64,000 bases of DNA from Ruegeria arenilitoris (GTDB taxonomy: Bacteria > Pseudomonadota > Alphaproteobacteria > Rhodobacterales > Rhodobacteraceae), in assembly GCF_042675705.1 (NCBI RefSeq), contig NZ_JBHTJJ010000002.1; one strand, written 5' to 3'. A model generated the notes under the pieces. It saw only the letters and a program-made list of their open reading frames with translations, was not told the DNA's origin and searched no databases. Below, piece after piece: positions 43,459 through 52,471 of the stretch (positions are counted from its first letter, which is position 1; each line of letters opens with the position of its first letter). The position numbers and the translations under genes are program-made.

Positions 43459-44517
43459 TCAGCGCAACCGCATCCCGCTTTCCGGGTCGAACAGCATGGC
43501 CCGTTCAGGCCGGACCGAGATTCCGATCCGCTCTCCCGTATTGCTGCGTTGGTCGTCGCGTTCTTCGACGATCAACTTGTCGCCGTTGGGCGTCAGCAAA
43601 TAACTGTAGGAGACGCCGCCAAGCGCCTCGGTCAGATCGACAGTACAGGTGTCGCCGGATCGATCCACGGCAATATGTTCCGGACGGATCCCCAGGATCA
43701 CCTTCCTGGCATCGGTCGGCACGCCATTGGTGACGGGGATCGAGTCCGTCAGAGCGGGGTGGCGCACCGTTCCATCGACGACATCGCATTCCAAAAAGTT
43801 CATTGCGGGCGAGCCGATGAACCCCGCCACGAACCGGTTGTCGGGGTCGCGATACAGATCCATCGGAGCGCCGACCTGCTCGATCCGGCCATCGCGCAGC
43901 ACGACGATCTTGTCGGCCATGGTCATCGCCTCGACCTGGTCGTGGGTGACGTAGATCATCGTCGCGCCGATCTCCTGGTGCAGACGGGCGATCTCAACCC
44001 GCATTTCCACGCGCAGTTCGGCATCGAGGTTCGACAGCGGCTCGTCAAACAAGAAAACCTCGGGGCCGCGGACGATGGCCCGGCCGATGGCGACCCGCTG
44101 ACGCTGGCCACCCGACAGGGCCTTGGGCTTGCGCTTGAGATACGGGTCCAGTTTCAAGATTTCCGACGCTTCGGCCACCTTCTTGTCGATCTCGGCCTTG
44201 GGCACACCGTTCATGCGCAGACCAAAGCCCATGTTCTCGGCCACGGACATGTGCGGATACAGGGCGTAGGTCTGAAACACCATCGCGACACCGCGCTTGG
44301 CCGGGTCCATGTGGGTCACGTCACGCTGACCGATACGGATTTCGCCTTCGGTGGTTTCCTCCAGCCCGGCGATCATCCGCAACAGGGTGGATTTGCCACA
44401 GCCCGACGGTCCGACGAAAACGCAAAACTCGCCATCCTCGATTTCCAGATCAATGCCGTGAATGACCTGAGTCTGGCCATAACGCTTGATTGCGCCCTTC
44501 AGGGTAACGCCTGTCAT
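43459..44517 (-). CDS. Sugar ABC transporter ATPase (UgpC/MsmX type)
   Basis: A 352-residue ATPase of the carbohydrate uptake (CUT1) class. Walker A GPSGCGKS, signature LSGGQRQRVAIG, Walker B VFLFDEPLSNLD, then a C-terminal OB-type regulatory domain (about 235-352). It is the natural partner of the divergent binding protein and permeases, which lack an ATPase gene in their own operon. Coupled by ATGA to the IclR gene upstream, so regulator and ATPase are made together. Confidence 0.9.
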   Translation of the reverse strand: MTGVTLKGAIKRYGQTQVIHGIDLEIEDGEFCVFVGPSGCGKSTLLRMIAGLEETTEGEIRIGQRDVTHMDPAKRGVAMVFQTYALYPHMSVAENMGFGLRMNGVPKAEIDKKVAEASEILKLDPYLKRKPKALSGGQRQRVAIGRAIVRGPEVFLFDEPLSNLDAELRVEMRVEIARLHQEIGATMIYVTHDQVEAMTMADKIVVLRDGRIEQVGAPMDLYRDPDNRFVAGFIGSPAMNFLECDVVDGTVRHPALTDSIPVTNGVPTDARKVILGIRPEHIAVDRSGDTCTVDLTEALGGVSYSYLLTPNGDKLIVEERDDQRSNTGERIGISVRPERAMLFDPESGMRLR

Positions 44518-45308
44518 GATGCTTGCATCCTGTCCTTGCGGCCCTCGGGGAACCGCCATGCTTCGGCTTCGGCCCCGATCTGGTCGGCCGATCGCCGAAC
44601 CCGAGGGACCCATTTCTTCAACTGGTCGAAATCCATGCGCTGGGTCGATCCGGTAATCGAGATCGCCCCCAGCACCCGCCCGCCCGATGTCAGGATCGGA
44701 CAGGCCACGCAGATGATGCCGGGCTCGTGCTCTTCATCATCCATGGCGAACCCCCGTTCGCGGATCCGGACCAAATCCGCCCGCAGCACTTCCTCCGAGG
44801 TCAGCGTCTTGTCGGTAAAGCGGTGAAAGCTTTGTTGCGAGATCGCCTTGTCCAGCAGGTCATCATCCAGAAAGGCGAGCATCGCCTTTCCCACACCGGT
44901 GCAATAAGCCGGGCCAACTTTTCCGGCCTCGGAATACATTTCGACCGGGTTCTTGGCATTGCGCTTGTCGACGTACAGAACTTGGCTCGAATCCAGCTGC
45001 GCGAGGTGCACCGTCTCGCCGGTTTCCAGGCTGAGCGCATCCAAGATCGGCCGCGCGATCGGCGCGAGCGAGCTTTGCGTCCAGGCCGAATGCGCCAGCC
45101 GCACCAGCCGCAGGCCGGGCGAATAGGTCTGCCGGTCTGGGTCGTAAGACAACATGCCCTGATTGGTCAGCGACTGCAGAAACCGGTACAGCGACGCCTT
45201 GGGAAAGCTGCTGCTTTCCAGCAATTCGGCAAACCGCACAGGCCGGCCGAACGCCGCGACCTGTTCCAGCACGTCACATGCCTTGCCGATGGTTCCGTCA
45301 CCTGCCAC
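44514..45308 (-). CDS. IclR-family transcriptional regulator
   Basis: A 264-residue regulator. Winged helix at residues 5-65 (FAELLESSSFPKASLYRFLQ) and the IclR effector domain from about 80, with the GVGKAMLAFL and AISITGST segments. The GTG start is supported by GGAGGAG about ten bases upstream. It is divergent from the galactoside operon; inverted repeats and a TTGACA promoter lie in the 142-base gap. Most likely a repressor relieved by a galactoside or galactonate; effector unknown. Confidence 0.88.
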   Translation of the reverse strand: MAGDGTIGKACDVLEQVAAFGRPVRFAELLESSSFPKASLYRFLQSLTNQGMLSYDPDRQTYSPGLRLVRLAHSAWTQSSLAPIARPILDALSLETGETVHLAQLDSSQVLYVDKRNAKNPVEMYSEAGKVGPAYCTGVGKAMLAFLDDDLLDKAISQQSFHRFTDKTLTSEEVLRADLVRIRERGFAMDDEEHEPGIICVACPILTSGGRVLGAISITGSTQRMDFDQLKKWVPRVRRSADQIGAEAEAWRFPEGRKDRMQAS

Positions 45309-45356
45309 GGGTCTGATTTCTCCTCCACTTCCGCTTGCGGACGGGCCGCGAGGGTA

Positions 45357-45386
45357 TTGACAAGCCTAGCCGATTCGATGTGTAGT
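45357..45386 (+). promoter_or_regulatory. Sigma-70 promoter of the galactoside operon
   Basis: TTGACA at 45357-45362 (perfect -35), 18-base spacer, TGTAGT at 45381-45386 (4 of 6 to the -10 consensus). It lies 65 bases upstream of the binding-protein start, and regulator-type repeats follow just downstream, as expected for repression. Confidence 0.55.
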
Positions 45387-45424
45387 TTTCAATATATAAA
45401 ACTTGGTTTCACTATTTGGAACCA
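45385..45424. promoter_or_regulatory. Paired inverted repeats, candidate IclR operator
   Basis: Two adjacent repeats: GTTTT-8-AAAAC at 45385-45402 and TGGTTTC-7-GGAACCA at 45404-45424 (one mismatch). They cover the -10 and the predicted transcription start of the galactoside operon, a good place for the IclR protein encoded across the gap to block transcription. Confidence 0.5.
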
Positions 45425-45450
45425 CTGAATGGAAGCTAAGGGAGGAAACC

Positions 45451-46710
45451 ATGCATTCCATGTTCAAGCGCACTGCGGCGGCTCTGGCGGCCAGTGTGGC
45501 ACTTGCAGCGCCCGTTTCGGCAGAACTGACCGGCGAGCTGCGAATCTTCCTCGACACATCGAATCCGGCGCCGCGCGCGACGATGGAAGCGATGATCGAG
45601 CGGTTCGCGGCTCAGCACCCGGGTTTGGAGATCGAGACCACGGTCATCGACCGCGAGGCGTACAAGACCCAGATCCGCAACTTCCTGACGGCGGATACGC
45701 CCGACGTTGCGACCTGGTACGCGGCCAACCGCATGAAGCCTTATGTCGAAGCCGGACTGTTCGAAGATGTATCGGACCTGTGGGCCGAGCCGGAAATCGC
45801 CGAAAACCTTGCCTCGACCAAGGGTGCGATGACCATCGACGGCAAGCAGTGGGGCGTGCCCTACACCTACTATCAGTGGGGCGTCTACTACCGCAAAGAC
45901 ATCTTTGACGAGCTGGGCCTGTCCGAGCCGACCACCTGGGAAGAAGAGCTGGCCAACTGCCAGAAGATCGTCGACTCGGGTCGCGCCTGCTATACCATCG
46001 GCACCAAGTTCCTGTGGACGGCTGGCGGCTGGTTCGACTACCTGAACATGCGCACCAACGGCTTTGACTTCCACCAGCAACTGGCCAATGGCGAAGTCAG
46101 CTGGGAAGACGACCGGGTCAAGCAGACCTTCGCCAACTGGAAGCAGCTGATCGACATGGGCGCGTTCATCGACAACCACCAGACCTACAGCTGGCAAGAG
46201 GCCCTGCCCTTCATGGTTCAGGGTGATGCAGCAGCTTATCTGATGGGCAACTTCGCGGTGGCGCCGCTGCGCGAGGCCGGTCTGACCGACGACCAGCTGG
46301 ACTTCTACCAGTTCGTCGCGATCAACCCCGATGTCGAGCTGGCCGAAGATGCACCGACCGACACGTTCCACATCCCGGCGAACGCGTCGAACAAAGAAGC
46401 CGCGCGCGAGTTCCTGCGTTTTGTTGTTTCGGCTGACGAGCAGACCGAAATCAACAACGGCAAGAACCTCGGACAACTGCCCGTCAACGCCAAATCCTCG
46501 GTGGATGACGACAAGTTCCTGCAGGAAGGCTTCAAGATGCTGTCGACCAACAGCCCTGGCGGCGTCGCCCAGTTCTGGGACCGCGACGCGCCGGCGGAAA
46601 TGGCCAAAGTGTCGATGGAAGGCTTCCAGGAATTCATGGTCAAGCCGGACAACCTGGACAGCATCCTGGCCAAGCTGGAACGCGCACGTCAACGCATCTA
46701 CGACAACTGA
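45451..46710 (+). CDS. Sugar ABC transporter substrate-binding protein, galactoside operon
   Basis: Periplasmic family 1 binding protein, 419 residues. Signal peptide ends near residue 24 (VSA/EL). The mature segment ELRIFLDTSNPAPRATMEAM and a WGVPYTYYQWGVYYRKDIFD stretch are typical of CUT1 binding proteins. A strong AGGGAGGA precedes the ATG. The ligand is inferred from the downstream enzymes: an alpha- and/or beta-galactoside. Two stem-loops follow it before the permease genes. Confidence 0.88.
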   Translation: MHSMFKRTAAALAASVALAAPVSAELTGELRIFLDTSNPAPRATMEAMIERFAAQHPGLEIETTVIDREAYKTQIRNFLTADTPDVATWYAANRMKPYVEAGLFEDVSDLWAEPEIAENLASTKGAMTIDGKQWGVPYTYYQWGVYYRKDIFDELGLSEPTTWEEELANCQKIVDSGRACYTIGTKFLWTAGGWFDYLNMRTNGFDFHQQLANGEVSWEDDRVKQTFANWKQLIDMGAFIDNHQTYSWQEALPFMVQGDAAAYLMGNFAVAPLREAGLTDDQLDFYQFVAINPDVELAEDAPTDTFHIPANASNKEAAREFLRFVVSADEQTEINNGKNLGQLPVNAKSSVDDDKFLQEGFKMLSTNSPGGVAQFWDRDAPAEMAKVSMEGFQEFMVKPDNLDSILAKLERARQRIYDN

Positions 46711-46717
46711 TCGGGTA

Positions 46718-46740
46718 GTGGCCGGGGCAACCCCGGCCAC
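46718..46740. repeat. Stem-loop 1 after the galactoside binding-protein gene
   Basis: GTGGCCGGGG and CCCCGGCCAC, perfect 10-base-pair stem with a CAA loop, seven bases past the stop. No T run. Probably protects the upstream mRNA and lowers permease expression. Confidence 0.65.
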
Positions 46741-46753
46741 GCCGTAGCCAAAC

Positions 46754-46779
46754 GCAGGACGGGCACGATCCCGTCCTGC
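46754..46779. repeat. Stem-loop 2 after the galactoside binding-protein gene
   Basis: GCAGGACGGG and CCCGTCCTGC, perfect 10-base-pair stem with a 6-base loop, 14 bases after stem-loop 1. The two stems fill most of the 91-base gap before the permease gene. Confidence 0.65.
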
Positions 46780-46801
46780 CCATTCCAAACCGGGATTGAC
46801 C

Positions 46802-47725
46802 ATGACCGCTGTCGACGTCACCGAACACGAAAGCTGGTTCCACAGAAATCAGCAACGTATCGCACCCTGGCTGTTTCTGGCTCCGGGCGTGCTGTTCTTC
46901 ATGGTCTACGTGATCATCCCCGTATTCCAGTCCTTCAACCTGTCGCTTTACGAATGGGACGGGCTGGGCGCAGCCGAATATGTCGGTATGCGCAACTATG
47001 AGGACCTGTATTGGGAATGGGTCGACCGTGACGCCTTCTATGTCTCGCTGAAGAACAATCTGATCTGGCTGATCATGTACCTGCTGGCGATCCCGGCAGG
47101 CCTGTTCATCGCACTGTTCCTCAACCAGACTGTCTGGGGAATCCGGTTGTACAAATCCTTGTTCTTCTTTCCCTTCGTCATCAGCCAGGTCGTTGTCGGG
47201 CTGGTCTTCACCTGGTTCTACGACCCCACATTCGGGCTGCTGAACGAGCTTTTGGGCTTAGTCGGGTTGGGTCCGCTGAACGTCCTGGGTGACGAACGGT
47301 TCGTAACCTACGGCATCATTTTCGCTGGCCTCTGGCCGCAGACCGCCTATTGCATGATCCTGTATCTGACCGGCCTGAACGCCGTGGACCCCGAACAGAT
47401 CGAGGCCGGACGGCTGGACGGTGCCAAGGGCGGGCGGATGCTGTGGCACATCATCCTGCCGCAACTGCGCCCGGCAACCTTCATCGCCTTCGTGGTGACC
47501 ATCATCGGCGCGCTGCGCTCGTTCGACCTGATCTCGATCATGACGCAGGGCGGGCCGTTCGGATCCTCGCGCGTGCTAGCCTATTACATGTTCGAGGTCG
47601 CCCTGTCGGAGTACGGGTTCCGCATGGGCTATGGCGCGGCCATCGCCGTGATCCTGTTCCTGATCATGCTGTGCTTCATCGCCTACTTCCTGTGGTCGAT
47701 GTACCGCGAAGAAAAGGGGCACTGA
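46802..47725 (+). CDS. Sugar ABC transporter permease 1 (MalF/UgpA class)
   Basis: Inner-membrane permease, 307 residues, six predicted helices. The EAA loop is EAGRLDGAKGGRMLWHIILP at about 200-220. ATG at 46802 (a TTG two codons earlier is not needed). One base separates it from the second permease. Together with the second permease and the UgpC-type ATPase it forms the importer. Confidence 0.9.
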   Translation: MTAVDVTEHESWFHRNQQRIAPWLFLAPGVLFFMVYVIIPVFQSFNLSLYEWDGLGAAEYVGMRNYEDLYWEWVDRDAFYVSLKNNLIWLIMYLLAIPAGLFIALFLNQTVWGIRLYKSLFFFPFVISQVVVGLVFTWFYDPTFGLLNELLGLVGLGPLNVLGDERFVTYGIIFAGLWPQTAYCMILYLTGLNAVDPEQIEAGRLDGAKGGRMLWHIILPQLRPATFIAFVVTIIGALRSFDLISIMTQGGPFGSSRVLAYYMFEVALSEYGFRMGYGAAIAVILFLIMLCFIAYFLWSMYREEKGH

Positions 47726-47726
47726 G

Positions 47727-48575
47727 ATGTTTCCCAAACCGATCGAAAAACAACCCCGCGCGGCGCAGATTTCCTATCAGGCGATGCTGCCGGTCGCCCT
47801 TCTGCTGTGGCTCGGCCCGCTGCTGGCGGTGGCCCTGTTCTCAATCAAGCCCGAGGCGGATTTCACCAACGCCAACTACTGGGGTCTGCCCTCCAGCTTT
47901 GAAGGCGCCAGGAACTACGGTCAGGTCTTCTTCAACTCGGACATGCCGCGCTATTTGCTGAACTCGTTCCTGATCACGGTTCCCACGGTGATCGGCGCGG
48001 TGGCGCTCAGCTGCATGACCGGATTCGCGCTGGGGATCTACAAGTTCAAATCGAACCTGTGGATCTTCTTCATGTTCGTGGCCGGCAACTTCGTACCCTT
48101 CCAGATCCTGATGGTGCCGGTGCGCGACCTGACGCTGGACTTGGGGCTCTACAACACGAAAACGGGGCTGGTGCTGTTCCACATCGCTTTCCAGACCGGG
48201 TTCTGCACCCTGTTCATGCGCAACTTCATCCGCGCCCTGCCGTTCGAGCTAATTGAGGCCGCCCGGGTCGAGGGCATCAGCGAATGGCGCATCTTCTGGT
48301 ACGTCGTCCTGCCGCTGATGAAGCCCGCGATCGCCGCGCTCAGCGTGCTGATCTTCACCTTCATCTGGAACGACTATTTCTGGGCTGTCGTGCTGACCCA
48401 GGGGGCCGAGAGCCAACCCGTCACCGCCGGGATCACCAGCTTCAACGCGCAGTTCCGCGCAGCGTATCACTTGATGAGTGCCGGCTCGATCGTCGCGGCC
48501 CTGCCGCCGGTGGCCATGTTCTTTCTGATGCAGAAACACTTCATCGCGGGTCTGACCCTCGGTGCCGTAAAATAA
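47727..48575 (+). CDS. Sugar ABC transporter permease 2 (MalG/UgpE class)
   Basis: Second permease, 282 residues, six helices, EAA loop IEAARVEGISEWRIFWYVVL at about 175-195. Starts one base after permease 1. The 22-base gap to the GH4 gene is short, so transport and catabolism are cotranscribed. Confidence 0.9.
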   Translation: MFPKPIEKQPRAAQISYQAMLPVALLLWLGPLLAVALFSIKPEADFTNANYWGLPSSFEGARNYGQVFFNSDMPRYLLNSFLITVPTVIGAVALSCMTGFALGIYKFKSNLWIFFMFVAGNFVPFQILMVPVRDLTLDLGLYNTKTGLVLFHIAFQTGFCTLFMRNFIRALPFELIEAARVEGISEWRIFWYVVLPLMKPAIAALSVLIFTFIWNDYFWAVVLTQGAESQPVTAGITSFNAQFRAAYHLMSAGSIVAALPPVAMFFLMQKHFIAGLTLGAVK

Positions 48576-48597
48576 CGCCTAGTCAAGGTTTACAGTC

Positions 48598-49938
48598 ATG
48601 ACCAAGATCACCTTCATCGGTGCAGGTTCCACGATTTTCATGCAGAACATCGTGGGCGATGCCTTGCTGACCCCGTCGCTGGCCGACAGCCATTTTGCCC
48701 TGATGGACATCGACCCCGAGCGTCTGGCCGAAAGCGAAACCGTCGCGCGCGCGATGATCCGCTCGGTCGGGACCGGCGCGACCGTCTCGACCCATACCGA
48801 CCGCCGCGCGGCGCTGGACGGGGCCGATTTCGTCATCACCGCCTTCCAGATCGGCGGCTACAAGCCCTGCACCGTCACCGATTTCGAGATCCCCAAGCAA
48901 TATGGCCTGCGCCAGACCATCGCCGACACGCTGGGCGTGGGCGGCATCATGCGCGGCCTGCGCACCGTGCCCGTCCTGTGGGATGTGGCCCGCGACATGG
49001 CGCAGCTGTGCCCGAATGCCACGCTGCTGCAATACGTCAACCCGATGGCCATCAACACCTGGGCGCTGGCCGAACGGTTCCCGGCACTGAAACATGTGGG
49101 CCTTTGCCACTCGGTCCAGAACACGGTCGAGGAGCTGGCCCATGACCTGGACCTGCCCAAGGATGAAATCCGCTATCGCGTAGCGGGCGTGAACCACGTG
49201 GCGTTTTTCCTGCGGCTGGAACATCAGGGCCGCGACCTGTATCCGGCGCTGCGCCGGGGCCATCACGCGGGCCAGTTGCCCAAAGCGCCGCTGCTGATGC
49301 CGCGCTGCCCGAACAAGGTGCGATACGAGGTGATGGATCACCTTGGCTATTTCTGCACCGAAAGCTCGGAACACCTGGCCGAATATGTCCCGTGGTTCAT
49401 CAAGGACGGGCGTCGGGACCTGATCGACCAGTTCCAGATCCCGCTGGACGAATATCCCACCCGCTGCGAAGAGCAGGTCGCGAATTGGAAGGAACAGGCC
49501 AAGACCCTGACCGACGGGCGCGACATCAAAGTGATCCGCAGCCACGAATTCGCCGCCGACCTGATGAACGCAATCGTCACCGACACGCCGTACGTCGCCT
49601 ATGGCAACCTGCCCAACACCGGGCAGATCCCGCAGCTGCCTCTGGGCGCGGCGGTCGAAACGCCCTGCCTGGTCGACAGCAACGGTGTGCAGCCCTCGGT
49701 CGTGACCGACATCCCGCCGCAGCTGGTCGCCCTGATGCGCAGCCAGATCAACGTGCAGGAACTGACCGTGCGCGCCTTGGTCGAAGAAAACCCCGAACAC
49801 ATCTACCACGCCGCCATGATGGACCCGCACACTGCCGCCGAACTGGACCTGCGCCAGATCCGCAGCCTGGTCAGTGACCTGCTGACCGCCCATGCCGACT
49901 GGCTGCCAGAATGGTGCCGCCCGGCCCGCGCGGCCTGA
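48598..49938 (+). CDS. Glycoside hydrolase family 4, probable alpha-galactosidase
   Basis: NAD- and metal-dependent GH4 enzyme, 446 residues, cytoplasmic. NAD-binding fold ITFIGAGSTIF at the start; metal-binding Cys170 in CHSVQ, and His200 in GVNH. GH4 enzymes act through oxidation at C3 and elimination, and tolerate alpha-glucosides, alpha-galactosides or alpha-galacturonides. The galactose pathway downstream makes alpha-galactosidase (MelA-like) the best reading. No signal peptide, so it works on imported sugar. Confidence 0.85.
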   Translation: MTKITFIGAGSTIFMQNIVGDALLTPSLADSHFALMDIDPERLAESETVARAMIRSVGTGATVSTHTDRRAALDGADFVITAFQIGGYKPCTVTDFEIPKQYGLRQTIADTLGVGGIMRGLRTVPVLWDVARDMAQLCPNATLLQYVNPMAINTWALAERFPALKHVGLCHSVQNTVEELAHDLDLPKDEIRYRVAGVNHVAFFLRLEHQGRDLYPALRRGHHAGQLPKAPLLMPRCPNKVRYEVMDHLGYFCTESSEHLAEYVPWFIKDGRRDLIDQFQIPLDEYPTRCEEQVANWKEQAKTLTDGRDIKVIRSHEFAADLMNAIVTDTPYVAYGNLPNTGQIPQLPLGAAVETPCLVDSNGVQPSVVTDIPPQLVALMRSQINVQELTVRALVEENPEHIYHAAMMDPHTAAELDLRQIRSLVSDLLTAHADWLPEWCRPARAA

Positions 49939-49993
49939 TCATCCAGCAAGCACACAAGAAATCCACGACCCAATACGAAAAAGAAACACAGAC

Positions 49994-51700
49994 ATGAAGA
50001 AACGCCGCTCACAGCACTGGTACGGCAAGCTCGACAAGGACGGGTTCATCCATCGGTCGTGGATGAAGAATCAGGGCTTTCCCGATCACGTCTTTGACGG
50101 GCGCCCGATCATTGGCATCTGCAACACATGGTCGGAACTGACGCCGTGCAACTCGGGCCTGCGCGACCTCGCCGAAGGCGTCAAGCGCGGCGTGTGGGAG
50201 GCCGGCGGCTTTCCCGTCGAATTCCCGGTGATGTCGCTGGGCGAAACCCAGATGAAGCCCACCGCCATGCTGTTCCGCAACCTGCTGGCCATGGATGTCG
50301 AGGAATCGATCCGCGCCTATGGCATCGACGGCGTGGTGCTGCTGGGTGGCTGCGACAAGACCACGCCGGGCCAGCTGATGGGCGCGGCCTCGGTCGATCT
50401 GCCCACCATCGTGGTCAGCTCGGGGCCGATGCTGAACGGCAAGTATCGCGGCAAGGATATCGGCTCGGGCACCGATGTCTGGAAGTTCTCGGAAGCCGTG
50501 CGCGCCGGCGAGATGACCTTGCAGGATTTCATGAACGCAGAATCCGGCATGAGCCGGTCCAAGGGCGTGTGCATGACTATGGGCACGGCCTCGACCATGG
50601 CATCGCTGGTCGAGGCGATGGGCATGAGCCTACCCACCAACGCCGCCCTGCCCGCCGTCGATGCCCGCCGGATGGCGCTGGCGCACATGACCGGCAAGCG
50701 CATCGTTGAGATGGTGGACGAGGACCTCAAACCCTCGGACATCCTGACCAAAGCGGCGTTTGAGAACGCCATCCTGGCCAATGCCGCGGTGGGCGGGTCC
50801 ACCAACGCCGTGGTGCACCTGTTGGCACTGGCCGGCCGGGTGGGCGTGGACCTGACCCTGCAGGATTTCGAGATCGGCTCGGACATTCCGCTGCTGGTCA
50901 ACTGTATGCCCTCGGGCAAGTACCTGATGGAGGATTTCTGCTATGCCGGCGGGATGCCGGTGGTCCTGTCCGAGCTGAAATCGCATCTGCGCCCGGCCAG
51001 AACCGTTCTGAACAAGGACATCTCGGCCCACTATGAGGGCGCGGAATGCTTTGACCGCGACGTGATCCATTCCTTCGACGACCCGGTAAAACCGGCCGCC
51101 GGGCTGCGCGTTCTGCGCGGCAACCTGGCGCCGAACGGGGCGATCGTGAAACCCTCGGCCGCCACCGACAGCCTGCTTGAAACGGAAGGTGAAGCCTATG
51201 TCTTCGACAGCATCGAGGACCTGAAAGCCAATATCGACCGCGACGACCTGCCGGTGACGCCCGAGACCATCCTGGTGCTCAAGGGCTGCGGGCCAAAGGG
51301 CTATCCGGGCATGCCCGAGGTCGGCAACATGCCGATCCCCGCCAAGCTGGTGAAACAGGGCGTGCGTGACATGATCCGCATTTCCGACGCACGCATGTCG
51401 GGCACCGCCTTCGGCACAGTAATCCTGCATGTAAGCCCCGAGGCGCAGGCGGGCGGCCCCCTGGCGCTGGTGAAAACCGGCGATCGCATCCGCGTGTCCG
51501 CCAGCAAGGGCGCGCTGGAACTGCTGGTCGACGAACAGGAGCTGGCTGCCCGCCGCGCGGCCTGGCGGCCCGACGACCCGCATTTCACCCGCGGCTATGC
51601 CAAGCTGTATATCGACCATGTCCTTCAGGCCGACCGCGGCGCTGACCTTGATTTCCTGGTGGGCAAGGACACCCGCCTTGTGACCAGAGAGAGCCATTGA
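49994..51700 (+). CDS. IlvD/Edd-family sugar-acid dehydratase, probable galactonate dehydratase
   Basis: A 568-residue [2Fe-2S] dehydratase. Cluster ligands Cys52 (in NTWSELTPCN), Cys120 (GGCDKTTPG) and Cys193 (SKGVCMTMG) have the 68/73-residue spacing I recall for L-arabinonate dehydratase, not amino-acid IlvD. The active-site Ser is in ARMSGTAFG. That enzyme group also dehydrates D-galactonate and D-fuconate. With kinase and aldolase genes for KDGal next to it, galactonate to 2-keto-3-deoxygalactonate is the likely reaction, replacing the usual enolase-superfamily DgoD. TGATG joins it to the SDR gene. Confidence 0.85.
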   Translation: MKKRRSQHWYGKLDKDGFIHRSWMKNQGFPDHVFDGRPIIGICNTWSELTPCNSGLRDLAEGVKRGVWEAGGFPVEFPVMSLGETQMKPTAMLFRNLLAMDVEESIRAYGIDGVVLLGGCDKTTPGQLMGAASVDLPTIVVSSGPMLNGKYRGKDIGSGTDVWKFSEAVRAGEMTLQDFMNAESGMSRSKGVCMTMGTASTMASLVEAMGMSLPTNAALPAVDARRMALAHMTGKRIVEMVDEDLKPSDILTKAAFENAILANAAVGGSTNAVVHLLALAGRVGVDLTLQDFEIGSDIPLLVNCMPSGKYLMEDFCYAGGMPVVLSELKSHLRPARTVLNKDISAHYEGAECFDRDVIHSFDDPVKPAAGLRVLRGNLAPNGAIVKPSAATDSLLETEGEAYVFDSIEDLKANIDRDDLPVTPETILVLKGCGPKGYPGMPEVGNMPIPAKLVKQGVRDMIRISDARMSGTAFGTVILHVSPEAQAGGPLALVKTGDRIRVSASKGALELLVDEQELAARRAAWRPDDPHFTRGYAKLYIDHVLQADRGADLDFLVGKDTRLVTRESH

Positions 51701-52467
51701 TGACCCACCCAGCCACCTTCCATGACCTGAACGGCGCATCCGTTTTCATCACCGGCGGCGGGTCGGGCGTGGGCGCGGCCCTGACCGACGGGTTCCTGGC
51801 CCAGGGCGCCAATGTCGCCTTTATCGGCCGGTCGGACGCCAGCGCGTTCGTCGAAGAGATGCGCGCCAAACACGGCCGCTCGCCTTTGTTCCTGCAGGGC
51901 GACATGACCGACACTGCGCTGCTGCACGAAACCATGACCAAGGCCGCCGAGGCCCACGGTCCGCTGAACGTACTGGTCAACAATGCCGCCAATGACAAGC
52001 GCCACAGCCTCGAGGAAACCACGACCGAGTTCTGGGACTGGATGATCGAGGTCAACCTCAAAGCCTATTACTTTGCCTGCCAGCAGGCCGCACGCCAGAT
52101 GGCTGAAACCGGCGGGTCGATCATCAACTTCAGTTCGATCAGCTACATGATGGGCAATGCGGGCTATCCGATCTATACGACGGCCAATGCCGGAATCACC
52201 GGCATGACCCGCTCGCTCGCGCGCGAGCTGGGGCCTAGGAACATCCGCGTCAACGCGCTGGCGCCCGGCTGGGTGCTGACGCAGAAACAACTGGACATGT
52301 GGGCCACGCCCGAGGATCTGGCCGCGCATATGGATCGCCAATGCCTGAAGGAACATCTGAGCCCGGACGACATGATCGCGCCGACGCTGTTTCTGGCATC
52401 AACGGCCAGCCGCGGCATGACCGGGCAATGCATGGTCGTCGATGGCGGCGTGGTCACAACGGGGTGA
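51700..52467 (+). CDS. SDR-family sugar dehydrogenase, probable galactose dehydrogenase
   Basis: A 255-residue short-chain dehydrogenase. Coenzyme motif TGGGSGVG and NNAAN are normal; catalytic Ser146 and Tyr159 are spaced correctly. The Lys expected four residues after Tyr is Asn163 (YTTAN), a departure from Y-x3-K. The chain otherwise resembles sugar 1-dehydrogenases such as Caulobacter XylB. Context points to oxidation of galactose to galactonolactone with NAD(P). ATG at 51700 overlaps the dehydratase stop by one base. If the Lys loss lowers activity, another dehydrogenase may do this step. Confidence 0.82.
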   Translation: MTHPATFHDLNGASVFITGGGSGVGAALTDGFLAQGANVAFIGRSDASAFVEEMRAKHGRSPLFLQGDMTDTALLHETMTKAAEAHGPLNVLVNNAANDKRHSLEETTTEFWDWMIEVNLKAYYFACQQAARQMAETGGSIINFSSISYMMGNAGYPIYTTANAGITGMTRSLARELGPRNIRVNALAPGWVLTQKQLDMWATPEDLAAHMDRQCLKEHLSPDDMIAPTLFLASTASRGMTGQCMVVDGGVVTTG

Positions 52468-52471
52468 GGAC

